Shown here one piece after another: positions 10,017 through 20,333 of a stretch of DNA of 64,000 nucleotides. The notes under the pieces are model-generated. The model saw only the letters and a list, made by a program, of their open reading frames with translations. It was not told the DNA's origin and did not search any database. The translations under genes were made by a program, and so were the position numbers. How positions within the stretch are numbered: the first letter of the stretch is position 1; each line of letters opens with the position of its first letter. This DNA comes from an uncultured Erythrobacter sp. (GTDB lineage Bacteria > Pseudomonadota > Alphaproteobacteria > Sphingomonadales > Sphingomonadaceae), in contig CANKYK010000001.1 in assembly GCA_947488155.1 (NCBI GenBank), positions 930,001 to 994,000 on the forward strand. Direction: 5' to 3'.

Positions 10017-11099
10017 TTAGCCTTCTTTTTTCCAGCTTCCGGCGACGTCTGCGCCATCCATCGCGCTGTCACGGATTACGCCCGGCGTGCGGCTAAATCG
10101 CGGAGCAGGCGCCGTGTGCCACTCGCCGCCGTGCTCGATATAGGCGCCGCGGGCCTTCAAATGCGGGTGTTCGCGGGCTTTCTCGACCGGAAGGACTGGG
10201 GCAAAACACGCATCGCTTCCCTCCAGCAATGTGCACCACTCAGCCTGTGTCTTTGTTTTGAACATGATCGCCAATTGTTCGGCATAGTCATCCCAATTGC
10301 TCGGGTTCAACTGGCCCTCGCTAAGCTCGCCTGGCGCGCCTGATTTAGCGAGAAATTCGGCGTAGAACTGCGGCTCAATCGCGCCCACGGAGACTTCTAA
10401 GCCGTCTGCGCATTCAAAACAGCGATAGAAATGCGCCGCCCCCCCGAGCATCCCTTTGCCCTTCTCCGTCGAGAGGATTGGCCGCGATCCGGCCCCGAAA
10501 AAGAAGCTCATCAGGCTGGTCGCGCCATCGACAATCGCCGCATCGACAACTTGCCCTTTGCCTGACCGCTCCCGTTCATAGAGAGCAGCAAGGATGCCAA
10601 ATGCGCAGTACATCGACCCGCCGCCAAAATCCCCGACAAGGTTTTGCGGCGGTATCGCTGGCTCTCCCTCTCTACCAACCGCAGCGAGCGCGCCGGTGAT
10701 TGCGATGTAATTGATGTCATGGCCAGCCGCCTTTGCGAGCGGGCCGTCCTGGCCCCATCCCGTCATCCGGGCATAGACCAAACGCTCGTTTGCGCTCAGC
10801 ACTTCGTCTGGCCCCAGACCTAAACGCTCCATCACACCAGGGCGGAACCCTTCGATCAAAACATCGGCATGAGCTAACGTTTCGAGGCAAAATGCGCGGC
10901 CTTCATCGCTCTTCACATCCACGGCAACTCGGTTGCGCGCCCTCTCGACCACCGGATTGCTGATTTGTGTGCCATGCCGCTCAATCCGAACGACCTCAGC
11001 GCCCATATCGGCCAGCAGCATCGCAACGTGCGGACCGGGGCCTATGCCCGTGAATTCGACCACTTTGAGGCCCGTTAGCGGCCCATTGGATTGCGTCAT
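10017..11099 (-). CDS. CaiB/BaiF CoA-transferase family protein
   Basis: [36 protein letters not shown] and [30 protein letters not shown]. Confidence 0.95.
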   Translation of the reverse strand: MTQSNGPLTGLKVVEFTGIGPGPHVAMLLADMGAEVVRIERHGTQISNPVVERARNRVAVDVKSDEGRAFCLETLAHADVLIEGFRPGVMERLGLGPDEVLSANERLVYARMTGWGQDGPLAKAAGHDINYIAITGALAAVGREGEPAIPPQNLVGDFGGGSMYCAFGILAALYERERSGKGQVVDAAIVDGATSLMSFFFGAGSRPILSTEKGKGMLGGAAHFYRCFECADGLEVSVGAIEPQFYAEFLAKSGAPGELSEGQLNPSNWDDYAEQLAIMFKTKTQAEWCTLLEGSDACFAPVLPVEKAREHPHLKARGAYIEHGGEWHTAPAPRFSRTPGVIRDSAMDGADVAGSWKKEG

Positions 11100-11241
11100 G
11101 CAATTTTTCTCCCTCTTGTCAGCGACATTGGCCTGCCCTTGTTATGGTGGCAAGATATCGAAGGGAGATTGATTGACTTTGTAAGCACAAATCACGCAAT
11201 TGTTTGGTCTGCGATTTTTCCAAGTGAGGGCCGGTTACGAT

Positions 11242-11688
11242 ATGAAAAAGGTCCTGGCAGTCGCATCAGGCGGCGGACATTGGGAGCAGTTGATGATGCT
11301 GCGATCATCACTCGATCCGCACGATGTCTGCTATGCGACAACCCGAAGGGATATGGCGGCCACGCATGGTATTGAGCCCGTAGCAGAACTGCTGGATTGC
11401 AATCAGCATACGCCGATTCGCGCACTCCTTTGCCTGATTGCGGCGATACGCCTTGTCCTGAAAGCCAGGCCTTCCGCAGTGATCTCAACCGGCGCCGCAC
11501 CAGGATTTTTCTGCATTCTTGCCGGACGATTGATTGGCGCCAAAACACTATGGGTTGATAGTGTAGCCAATGCTGAGCAGCTCTCAATGTGCGGCAAGCT
11601 GTCCAAGCACGTGGCCCATGAATGCCTGACGCAGTGGGACCATTTGGCGAGCGACACCAAACCGCTTTTTCGTGGGTCGGTTCTGTGA
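11242..11688 (+). CDS. pssD: PssD/Alg14-like glycosyltransferase subunit
   Basis: MKKVLAVASGGGHWEQLMML...; ATG at 11242 chosen inside longer ORF; followed by overlapping PssE-like gene. Confidence 0.8.
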   Translation: MKKVLAVASGGGHWEQLMMLRSSLDPHDVCYATTRRDMAATHGIEPVAELLDCNQHTPIRALLCLIAAIRLVLKARPSAVISTGAAPGFFCILAGRLIGAKTLWVDSVANAEQLSMCGKLSKHVAHECLTQWDHLASDTKPLFRGSVL

Positions 11689-12167
11689 TCTTAGTAACCG
11701 TTGGTATGCAGCTGGGGTTTGATCGGCTGATACGCGCGATGGACGAAATTGCGCCAACGCTTGATATGCCCGTGATCGCTCAGACGGGACGAGGCCGGTA
11801 TCGCCCGATTAATATGGAATTGCACAACAATCTCGACGCAGGCCAGTTTGAAGAACTGGTCGCCGATTCCAAGTTGATCGTCTCACACGCGGGCATTGGC
11901 ACGGTTCTAACCGCCCAAAGGCTTCGAAAGCCAATCGTCTTGATCCCCCGACAAGCGGACTTGAACGAGCATCGCAATGATCATCAGCTGGCAACAGCCA
12001 AGCAATTGCGTAGCCGCCCCGGGATCCTTGTTGCTTGGAGCACAAATGAGCTAGGTGTTACGATCCGAAAGAGCCTGGCAAACTCCACCTTGCCACATGT
12101 CGAACCTCAGGCCTCCTCGGAGCTTCTAAACGCAGTCGCAGGGTTCATTGAGCGAGGCCAGATTTAG
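11685..12167 (+). CDS. pssE: PssE/Alg13-like glycosyltransferase subunit
   Basis: ILVTVGMQLGFDRLI...KLIVSHAGIGTVLTAQRLRKPIVLIPRQADLNEHRNDHQ; GTG at 11685 overlaps pssD TGA. Confidence 0.8.
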   Translation: MILVTVGMQLGFDRLIRAMDEIAPTLDMPVIAQTGRGRYRPINMELHNNLDAGQFEELVADSKLIVSHAGIGTVLTAQRLRKPIVLIPRQADLNEHRNDHQLATAKQLRSRPGILVAWSTNELGVTIRKSLANSTLPHVEPQASSELLNAVAGFIERGQI

Positions 12168-12169
12168 CA

Positions 12170-12736
12170 CTAGCTGCTCTGCTGCCCCGTTACGATCGTT
12201 GCGTATCGCGCCGCGCATCCAGCGACGAGCAGTGAAGCGCCAATATCCATGATCCAGTTCAGTTTTATCGGTCCACCGTAGAGCAGAGCGTCCACTGAAT
12301 GCAGCGATATGATGCGCAGACCGATTAGGAGCAGCATTGCAAAAGCAGATAGCTGTGCTGTGAGCAGCATCCTGTATGCACTCACGCTGACCGCACCAGA
12401 TTTGGCACGAAATCCTTGTCGGGCCATCAAGCCAACGGTGATTGCCGCGATTGCCAATAGAGCAATCACCGCAGGAAGCTGCCAAAAACTGCGCCCCTCA
12501 TAAGCGCCTTGAGATCGCAGCAGATCGCGCATCACATCGCGCAACATGTCCTCAAGACCCAGCAGCCGTGACGCAATGAGCAGACCAAAGAACACGGCCA
12601 TCAGCCGCCACGCGCGCGCTTGAGACACTCTCATGCCCCGCTGCACAGAAACCCTCCATGCCGCGCCGCACATTATGACCACAAACAGATAGAGGCCTGC
12701 GCCAAGCCAATTGAGGAGCGATACATCCAGAAGCAC
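12170..12736 (-). CDS. hypothetical integral membrane protein
   Basis: 188-aa ORF with several hydrophobic segments. Confidence 0.6.
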   Translation of the reverse strand: MLLDVSLLNWLGAGLYLFVVIMCGAAWRVSVQRGMRVSQARAWRLMAVFFGLLIASRLLGLEDMLRDVMRDLLRSQGAYEGRSFWQLPAVIALLAIAAITVGLMARQGFRAKSGAVSVSAYRMLLTAQLSAFAMLLLIGLRIISLHSVDALLYGGPIKLNWIMDIGASLLVAGCAARYATIVTGQQSS

Positions 12737-12981
12737 AGCCGCTGCCCTTTCTTAGCCGAGTGAAATCAAACTTGCCCCAAGTCATAATTTACGTCCGCCA
12801 ACCGGTCCAGGAGCCAGATCGCATTCAATACTCGATCTTCCAGCAATCGACGAATAGGCTCTACTCACCGCGTAGCGCCAGGACACTTCGTAGGAATCTG
12901 CGTAACTTGTTGCGCCTAAGGATTTGCCGCACTAGTCTCCAATACTTAAGGTTCTACCGAAGAGCCTTGGGGATCATTATT

Positions 12982-13704
12982 GTGAGAATTCAGATTATTG
13001 ATCAAGCACTTCGCAGTTCTGTAATCTTGGGCGTCGCAGCCATACTGGGGGCCTGCGCCTCTCTACCTCCAGCCAACATTGGCGCAAGCGTCACCGCGCC
13101 AAATGAAGCGCTGGGACAGGCAGACTATACCTTCCAAAAACCGGGCACATATCGGCTGCGCGCTTCGGACATCATTTCCGTCAGTGTCTTTCGTGAGCCT
13201 GACCTTTCGCTCAGTGATGTACGCGTAGGGGTCGATGGGATCGTTTCTCTGCCAATGTTGGGACGCCACGAAGTTGGCGGCAAGACAACTGGTGAGATCG
13301 AGAGCGAACTCACCCAAAGGCTGGACACTCTGGGCCTCAAAAACCCGCGCGTCAGCGTCAATATCTCCGATTATGCATCCCATTTGGTGACAGTCGAAGG
13401 AGCCGTGCAAGAAGCAGGCGTGTACCCGTTTCAGCCGGGTGCTCGGTTGTCATCCGCGATCGCAATGGCGAAAGGGGTGACCCGCGTTGCTGAACTTAAG
13501 CAAGTGGCGGTCTTCCGCACCCGCCCCGATGGCATTTATGCGGCGCGCTTTGACTATGGCGAGGTCAGCCGCGGCACGATGCTGGACCCGGTGTTAGAGC
13601 CAGGCGACAGAGTTGTGGTCGGCACCTCAACATTGTCGCAGTTCTGGCAAGACACACTCCGCGCGCTACCAGCCTTTGGCGTGTTCGCAAGCCTGGACAA
13701 TTGA
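12982..13704 (+). CDS. polysaccharide export outer membrane lipoprotein (Wza/GumB-like)
   Basis: VAAILGACASLPP lipobox; GTYRLRASDIISVSVFREPDLSLSDVRVGVDGIVSLPMLG. Start GTG 12982 inferred. Confidence 0.85.
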   Translation: MRIQIIDQALRSSVILGVAAILGACASLPPANIGASVTAPNEALGQADYTFQKPGTYRLRASDIISVSVFREPDLSLSDVRVGVDGIVSLPMLGRHEVGGKTTGEIESELTQRLDTLGLKNPRVSVNISDYASHLVTVEGAVQEAGVYPFQPGARLSSAIAMAKGVTRVAELKQVAVFRTRPDGIYAARFDYGEVSRGTMLDPVLEPGDRVVVGTSTLSQFWQDTLRALPAFGVFASLDN

Positions 13705-13711
13705 GCCGATC

Positions 13712-15910
13712 ATGAACGAGACATCTGCAGTCCAGCAGCCCACGCCTCAGCCGCCTCCCGCTTGGTACGATCGCTATCTTCCACCGTCTCAACCGAGCAC
13801 ACAGGAGCGGCGACCACTGTTCGACGTGACAGCCTTGCGCGGACTGCTTTTCAGGCAACGCTGGTCGATTGGCGGCACTGTCCTGCTTGCTCTTGTTGCC
13901 GGGCTCATCCTCACGATGCTGCAACAGCCGGTTTACCAAGCCGAAACAACGTTGAGAGTGGAGCCGCGCGGACTCTATGTCGTCGAAGGTCAGGACGTCG
14001 CCCCGCAAATCTACAACAATGAAATTTCCAGCTACATGGCCACTCAGGTTGGCGTCATCGAAAGCTACAACCTTGCGCTCGTCGTTGCCCAAAATCTCAA
14101 GCTAGCCGAACGACAGGAGTTCATCGGCGCGGAAACAGACAGCGGCCGCGCCAATGGCCGCAATGACGAACAATGGCTTGAAGACAAAACCGCCATGGCC
14201 GCGTCGATGCTGAAGGGCGGGCTGACTGCGGATATTCCCTATGACAGCCGCATTGCGACGATCAGCTACCAGTCGGAAAACCCAGCATTGGCGGCGGAAA
14301 TCGCCAATGCTTATGCCGAGGCCTATGTCTCATCAGACGCGCGGCGGAATGTCGACAGCAACGAATATGCGCGCGCATATTTGCAGGAACAGATCACCGA
14401 TGTGCGGGCTCAGCTCCAAGATGCTGAGAAGGCGGCAAACGCCTATGCCCGAAGCAATGGTATCGTCACTCAAAGGCCAGCAAGCGAAGACGGCGAAGCG
14501 GCGACAACAACGACCGCAGCCAATCTGACGAGCATAAACCAGACCACCAGCGCGGCCCGTGCAAAACGCATAGCCGCGGAGCAAAGATGGAAAGCCGTTT
14601 CCTCCATACCGGCTGCACAATTGCCGGAGGTGCAGGACAACGTGGTCGTCCAAAATCTGCAAAACACGCGAGCGCGGCTGACCGGAGAACGCACCAATCT
14701 GCAGCAGCGCTACAACGACCAGTACCCTTCGATCGTAGAAATCAACGCTCAAATCGCTGAAGTTGACCGTCAGATCGCAAACGCCAGTGCTGATATCAAA
14801 GCAAGCATTCGCAGCGATTTCGTGATTGCCCGTGAGCAGGAACGTGCGCTTACGCGCGAATTGCGCTCGGTCACGCAAGAAACGCTCAACGAACAGGACC
14901 GCCAGGTGCAATACAGTGTGCTCGAACGAGAGGCTGGCGCCCTTCGCAGTCAGCTTGCAGAGCTCTTGGAGCGGTTCAACTCGATTAGCACCGCCGCAAA
15001 TGTGCAAAGCGGCTCCATCACGCGGCTTGACCCCGCCTTGGTGCCATCCTCGCCGATATCACCCAATCTTATGCGCAACCTGCTGATCGCTCTCGTAAGC
15101 GGCCTCGCACTGGCTGGCGGACTAGCGGTGATACGCGAGACCCTCGATGATCGCCTGCGCTCACTCGACGACGTTGAAACGAAAGTTGGATTGCCGCTGT
15201 TTGGGCACACGCCATATGTCGATGAGGCCAAGATCCATGAAGAAGGGACAGAGCAGCATGGGGCATTGGTGGAAGCCTATGCGTCGATACAGTCGACGCT
15301 CGACTACGCGATGTCACGGGATAAAAATGTACTGCAATTCACCAGTGCCCAGCCGGGTGAAGGGAAATCGACCAGCGCGCTAATCCTGGCTGAAATGTTC
15401 GCTCGGCTAGGCCGCAAGACGTTGCTGATTGACGGGGACCTACGCAAACCCTCGATTGCAAAATTGCTTGGCAGCGAACCGCCCGAGGCGGGCCTCGTTG
15501 AGGTCTTGCTCGGGCATTCTGATTTTGGAACAGCGGTGGTCAAAGGGCCTCATGAAAACCTGGATGTGCTGGCTGTAGGGGCCCTTCCGCCCAATCCAGT
15601 TGAGACACTGTCGTCTGATTATCTGGCCAATTTTCTATCAAAGCAGCGGCAAGACTATTCGATCATCCTGATCGATTCCTCTCCCGTTATGGGGATCGCA
15701 GATGCCCCGCTGCTCGCCAAACATGTTGATGGGACAATCTTCATTCTTGAGGCGAACAAAGTGCAATTCGGCCAAGCCAAAGCGGCCGTAAAGCGGTTGC
15801 AAGGTGTCGGCGCCAATGTCTTGGGCGTGGTCCTGACGAAGTATCGCGCGCTGACCGCCGGGCAAAGCTATGATTACCAATACCGCTATTACCAATATGA
15901 GGACAAATAA
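13712..15910 (+). CDS. chain-length determinant/tyrosine autokinase (Wzc/ExoP-like)
   Basis: Wzz N-terminus, coiled coil, FTSAQPGEGKSTSALILAEMFARLGRKTLLIDGDLRKP (Walker A/A'), IILIDSSPVMGIADA, Tyr-rich tail SYDYQYRYYQYEDK. Confidence 0.9.
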   Translation: MNETSAVQQPTPQPPPAWYDRYLPPSQPSTQERRPLFDVTALRGLLFRQRWSIGGTVLLALVAGLILTMLQQPVYQAETTLRVEPRGLYVVEGQDVAPQIYNNEISSYMATQVGVIESYNLALVVAQNLKLAERQEFIGAETDSGRANGRNDEQWLEDKTAMAASMLKGGLTADIPYDSRIATISYQSENPALAAEIANAYAEAYVSSDARRNVDSNEYARAYLQEQITDVRAQLQDAEKAANAYARSNGIVTQRPASEDGEAATTTTAANLTSINQTTSAARAKRIAAEQRWKAVSSIPAAQLPEVQDNVVVQNLQNTRARLTGERTNLQQRYNDQYPSIVEINAQIAEVDRQIANASADIKASIRSDFVIAREQERALTRELRSVTQETLNEQDRQVQYSVLEREAGALRSQLAELLERFNSISTAANVQSGSITRLDPALVPSSPISPNLMRNLLIALVSGLALAGGLAVIRETLDDRLRSLDDVETKVGLPLFGHTPYVDEAKIHEEGTEQHGALVEAYASIQSTLDYAMSRDKNVLQFTSAQPGEGKSTSALILAEMFARLGRKTLLIDGDLRKPSIAKLLGSEPPEAGLVEVLLGHSDFGTAVVKGPHENLDVLAVGALPPNPVETLSSDYLANFLSKQRQDYSIILIDSSPVMGIADAPLLAKHVDGTIFILEANKVQFGQAKAAVKRLQGVGANVLGVVLTKYRALTAGQSYDYQYRYYQYEDK

Positions 15911-15926
15911 GCGGGACCAAAGGCCG

Positions 15927-16799
15927 ATGGACACGGCGTGCTTTACGGTCATCATCCCTGCTCATGATGAGGCCGCAGTGATCGCGCGTTGCCTCGCCTT
16001 TCTGTACAAGGATGCACCGGTAGACGCCGATTTTGAAGTGATCGTGGTCGCCAATGGATGCAGCGATCAAACCGCGCAAATAGCGCGCGAGTTCGCTCCT
16101 CAGGCCAAAGTTATGGAAATAGCTGAGGCGTCCAAAACTGCGGCCATGAACGCGGGGCGAGAGGCAGCGTCGTACTACCCTCAAGTGTTCTTAGACGCAG
16201 ATGTGATGTGTAGCTTTGGAACGCTCCGGTCTCTGACTGACGCACTAGAGAATAGTGAGGTCTTGGCTGCCGTACCCAAAGCGCGCTTCGATACATCGAA
16301 GTCCAGCTCACCCGTGCGAGCCTATTACAAAGTCTGGCAACAGCAGCGCTTTGCGTCCTCGGCGCTGGGCGGTGCGGGATGCTTTGCGATCTCAGAGCAA
16401 GGCTTGGGACGGATTGGTCCCTTCCCCACGATCATCGCAGATGATCTTTGGGCTTTGTCCCGGTTCGCAGGCCATGAAAGAGTGTTGGTGATGCAAGATA
16501 GTGCTGGTGAGCCAGTTTATTGCACCATAACCCCGCCTCAAACTGCGATCAAACAGGTTCGCGTCGAAGCGCGACGCCGGATAGGCAGCGAGCAAGTTCA
16601 TCGCCATTTCCCAAGTCCCCATTTGCCAGCGATGGGCAAGGGCGCCATCTTCAAATCCGCATTTGCAGAAGGGACGCCTCCCTTAGCCGCCATGACTTTT
16701 GCGGGAATGAAATTCGCCTCGAAACTACTGGCGGAATGGCGCAAGCTGCGAGGGAAACAAGCAATTTGGGTCCGCGATCACAGCTCGCGCAAACTGTGA
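15927..16799 (+). CDS. family 2 glycosyltransferase
   Basis: FTVIIPAHDEAAVIARCLAFL...FEVIVVANGCSDQTAQIARE...FLDADVMCS. Confidence 0.85.
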   Translation: MDTACFTVIIPAHDEAAVIARCLAFLYKDAPVDADFEVIVVANGCSDQTAQIAREFAPQAKVMEIAEASKTAAMNAGREAASYYPQVFLDADVMCSFGTLRSLTDALENSEVLAAVPKARFDTSKSSSPVRAYYKVWQQQRFASSALGGAGCFAISEQGLGRIGPFPTIIADDLWALSRFAGHERVLVMQDSAGEPVYCTITPPQTAIKQVRVEARRRIGSEQVHRHFPSPHLPAMGKGAIFKSAFAEGTPPLAAMTFAGMKFASKLLAEWRKLRGKQAIWVRDHSSRKL

Positions 16800-16802
16800 A
16801 CA

Positions 16803-17788
16803 TGGATCAGCCCCGGACATCTTCACCAATCGACATTTCCGTTCTGGTTGTGGCCTTCAATTCGCGGGGCTTCATTGATGAATGTTTGGGCTCCATTGAA
16901 AAAGCTAAAGAGCGAGCAAGTGTTGAAGTTCTGCTCATCGACAATGGCAGTGATGGGACGGAGAAACATGTCTCGGATACCTTCCCGCAAGTCACGACAA
17001 TAGCCAGCGAAGGCAATGTCGGATTTGCGCTAGCGAACAACCGACTGGCCCAGCATGCGAAGGGTCAGTATCTACTGCTGCTCAATCCAGATGCTTTTCT
17101 GCAGTATGGAGCGCTTGATGCGCTGCTGGATAGCGCCGCCCGCCACCCTGATGCCGGTGCCTGGGGCGGGATCACTCTGGATGGCAATGGTCAGCCAGAT
17201 TTTGGCAATTCCATTCAAATGCCATCTTTGCGAGGCTTTCTATCCAGCATGATTGGCCTCTTTGGGGCGCAAGATACCCATTCTTCAGGCATTACGAGCG
17301 ACCGGCGGGCAGACGTTCTGTCCGGTGGTTTCTTCATGATCCGGCGCGATCTTTGGGAAGAGATGAGCGGTTTGGACGAACGCTTCTTCCTATATTGTGA
17401 AGAGGTCGATCTGTGTTTGCGCCTGCACAAATCAGGATATGACTTGTGGCAGATAGCCGCTGCAAAGGCACACCACAAAATCGCGCATGGAAATTTTCAG
17501 TCGCCACTCCGCCGCCTCTATCAAGCCGCTGGGACCATGGAATTTCTTAGGAAGCACTGGCCTATGCATAGGCGGATCATTGCCGCTGGCATGATGTGGA
17601 AGGCTGCAATATTGCGGGTAAGTCTCGGCGCGCTTCTGGGATGGTGTAGCGATAGGCTTGCCGCCGCTGGCAGGGGATATCGCCACGTTGCATTGCGTCC
17701 GGACCTATGGCTGCGCGGCTATCACACCAGGTCCGGCTTGAAGGCTAGGCTTGATCGCGGTGCACTGGCCGATCGAACGAAGCGGTGA
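16803..17788 (+). CDS. family 2 glycosyltransferase (rhamnosyltransferase-like)
   Basis: ISVLVVAFNSRGFIDECLGSI...VLLIDNGSDGTEKHV...FFLYCEEVDLCLRLHKSGYDLW. Confidence 0.85.
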
Positions 17789-18591
17789 GCCTTCAGCACT
17801 TTCTTCTCACGCGTTTCAATATCGCGAGCGACGGCCGAGAGGCCGCAATCCGAGGCCGTAGTGGATGGCTCGACAGACGAATGGATTTGTTTGAAGAAAT
17901 ATGCCTGCCCAGTGTGGCGGCACAAACTGTGCACGATTTCAAATGGCTCATCTATTTCGATGCCAGAACCGATGAGGTCTATCGCAAACGGATCCAAAAC
18001 TGGCGTATGATCGTGCCGTTCGAGGCATTGTTTGTCGATGATTTCGTATCACGCAGAGCGGCTAACGATATCAGAAAACGCCTCAGCGCGAGCACCGAAA
18101 AACTGCTGACAACACGGCTCGACAATGATGATGCAATTGCCCGTTTTTTCGTTGCCAAGCTGCATGAAACAGCAGATCAGATGCCGATTGGGACGGCGCT
18201 TAACTTTCCAACGGGCTACAGTCTAAGGGCGCATAAATTGTACCATGCGAGCGACCCCAACAGCCCCTTTGTGTCTCTGCTAGAAGGGTCGGACGACATA
18301 AAAACCGTTTGGTGCGATCAGCATAGAAAATTACAACGCAGCTATCCATATCAGCAGATTCAATCGCCACCCGCTTGGCTTCAGACAATTCATGGCGAGA
18401 ATGTCTCGAACCGTATCAGGGGCCCGCGCGTGGATAGTCCTACGACGCTTTTGAGCTTTCAAATTACAGAGCACCGACTGCCCCGCCCTCCGAGTGTGCT
18501 TGCGACCAAAACGGACAGATGGATTTGGTGGCCAATGAGATGGGTTCGAGAGCGCGCAATTGCCTTGGCAAAGCGAACTCTAAACCGCTGA
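17785..18591 (+). CDS. putative rhamnosyltransferase-type glycosyltransferase
   Basis: HFLLTRFNIAS...WLDRRMDLFEEICLPSVAAQTVHDFKWLIYFDARTDE...TTRLDNDDAIARFF; GTG overlaps upstream TGA. Confidence 0.7.
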   Translation: MSLQHFLLTRFNIASDGREAAIRGRSGWLDRRMDLFEEICLPSVAAQTVHDFKWLIYFDARTDEVYRKRIQNWRMIVPFEALFVDDFVSRRAANDIRKRLSASTEKLLTTRLDNDDAIARFFVAKLHETADQMPIGTALNFPTGYSLRAHKLYHASDPNSPFVSLLEGSDDIKTVWCDQHRKLQRSYPYQQIQSPPAWLQTIHGENVSNRIRGPRVDSPTTLLSFQITEHRLPRPPSVLATKTDRWIWWPMRWVRERAIALAKRTLNR

Positions 18592-18593
18592 CG

Positions 18594-19988
18594 CTATGTC
18601 TCAGCGGCACTTTGCGCAGTGTGCTGAACAAGCGATGCCGCGATGCCCAGCAAGGCGAAGAACCAGACCTGAGGGGACAACCACAAGGCCACTGAAAACA
18701 CCCCAAGGCACATAACCGACAAGGCGATCGCAGTGCCGCGGATCGTGTTCTGATCCACCGTGGCTAATCGCACTGAATTGCGGGCGAGGCCCACCACGGC
18801 AAGCAATACCCCCAGCAAGGCAAGCAGTGGAGCGATGACCCCATGCCGCATTGCCAAGACCAGCCAGTAATTGTCCACCGATGGCGGCATCCAACGCGGG
18901 CGTGCCCAGTCACCAAAGCCGATCCCAAAAATGGGGTTTTCGACCACCGTCTTGATGCCTTCGTCCCAGATCAGCAGACGGAAGAAGGCGGTTTGATTGT
19001 TCAGCGCCGCAAACCGGGTAATCAGTTTCACAACCCCAGACTGACTGGCGACCTCCAGAAAGATAATCACCACCAGCAATCCCAAAAGCGCGAGCCGCCA
19101 ACTGACCATGCTGGTACGCAAAATCATAAAATTGGCCGCCACCAAAGCGAGGCCCGAAGCGAGCACCAAAAACGCACCGGAGCTGAATGTGAACACGCAG
19201 CACAAGCCTCCGAAAAGGCCAAGCCACAATGGCCATCCACGCAGACCAGCCACCAGATAGAGCGGCAAGAAGCTGCCTAAGAAAATACCGGCGAGAATTG
19301 GATGCGGAAACGGCCCCTGCCCGCGCATCAGACCAAGTCGTATCGACGGCTCAAGCTCGTGAACCTGTCCGGTGATCGCGCTTGCAGCGGGCATAACCAG
19401 ATGCATCTGGAGAAGCGACTCGGCACCAATGATTAGCCCCGTCATTGCCAGCCCCGGTGCACTCAAAACCAGCAGAATGCGCAAATCCCTGAGGGAACTA
19501 ATCGTCGTTCGCAGCCAGAAGTAGGCGACGACTATGTCCAGAACTAAAGAACCAGAGGCCTGCACGGCCTGGTCCAACCCCATCGTCACAATTGAGGATA
19601 TGGCAATCCAAACCCCAAGCGCGGCGACCACATAATCGGCCAGGCAAAGTCGCAGGTGACCCTTAAGAATATCACGCAGGATCACGAAAGCCGCACCGAT
19701 CAGGAAAAGCCGATACGGCGGAAGCAACAAGGTGCCGACGCTAAAATTGAAAGGTAACGGGATCAGTAGAGTATAGACCAGCGCCACCGCACCAAAAACA
19801 CGCCATCGCTCAGCCTCGTGATTTCTCGCCATTTGTGGCGCGGCCATTGAGTGGATTGGTGGGGTTGCAGAATTTCCCATTGCGATATTGCGGCGACTTC
19901 CCTTGATCCTTGAACGATACACTAAGGCTATGAAATACTCGCACTGTGCATCACGGCGCATGTTCTTGCCAGACCCAAGTTCTCGCAA
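18594..19988 (-). CDS. O-antigen ligase/polymerase (Wzy-like)
   Basis: ~12 hydrophobic segments; GIGFGDWARPRWMPPSVDNYWLVLAMRHGVIAPLLAL Wzy_C-like motif. Start likely downstream (MGNSATPP...). Confidence 0.8.
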   Translation of the reverse strand: MRELGSGKNMRRDAQCEYFIALVYRSRIKGSRRNIAMGNSATPPIHSMAAPQMARNHEAERWRVFGAVALVYTLLIPLPFNFSVGTLLLPPYRLFLIGAAFVILRDILKGHLRLCLADYVVAALGVWIAISSIVTMGLDQAVQASGSLVLDIVVAYFWLRTTISSLRDLRILLVLSAPGLAMTGLIIGAESLLQMHLVMPAASAITGQVHELEPSIRLGLMRGQGPFPHPILAGIFLGSFLPLYLVAGLRGWPLWLGLFGGLCCVFTFSSGAFLVLASGLALVAANFMILRTSMVSWRLALLGLLVVIIFLEVASQSGVVKLITRFAALNNQTAFFRLLIWDEGIKTVVENPIFGIGFGDWARPRWMPPSVDNYWLVLAMRHGVIAPLLALLGVLLAVVGLARNSVRLATVDQNTIRGTAIALSVMCLGVFSVALWLSPQVWFFALLGIAASLVQHTAQSAAET

Positions 19989-20003
19989 ACAACTTTCCTA
20001 CAT

Positions 20004-20018
20004 GTTCTTTTTATGTTC
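20004..20018. promoter_or_regulatory. LexA (SOS) box candidate, alphaproteobacterial type GTTC-N7-GTTC
   Basis: GTTC TTTTTAT GTTC, 45 nt upstream of the spike-base ATG at 20064. Confidence 0.5.
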
Positions 20019-20063
20019 TCTATTGCGGATAGTTTCACCAAAAGCGAATCCGAGGACATTGAA

Positions 20064-20333
20064 ATGCAACAAGATCCATTCCGCAACCAAGCCGACAGCC
20101 CAATGGCACCAGCAGAATATTGCTTTGAAATCACACCCAGCGACACTGACGATCTGATGTGCGCGACCAAGGCTTTGTACGTTGGCGAAGGCGGGGACCT
20201 GGCCATCACCTCGGTCCGCGCCGATGCTCCGGTGGTCTTCACCAGCGTTCCATCAGGCAGCATTATCGATGTCCGCGCCCGGAAAGTCAGCGCATCCGGC
20301 ACGACAGCAGCGAACATTATCGGGCTGGCCTAA
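20064..20333 (+). CDS. phage/GTA-type spike base protein (RCAP_rcc01079-like)
   Basis: MQQDPFRNQADSPMAPAEYCFEITPSDTDDLMCATKALYVGEGGDLAITSVRADAPVVFTSVPSGSIIDVRARKVSASGTTAANIIGLA; small conserved protein pattern (ITPSDT-DL--ATKALYVG-GGDL---VP-GSI--VRARKV-A-GTTA--I). Confidence 0.75.
   Translation: MQQDPFRNQADSPMAPAEYCFEITPSDTDDLMCATKALYVGEGGDLAITSVRADAPVVFTSVPSGSIIDVRARKVSASGTTAANIIGLA

Noticed and set aside
14333-15007. 224-aa minus-strand ORF inside the wzc-like gene
   Set aside because: Antisense to a strongly supported Wzc-like CDS, no recognisable domain.
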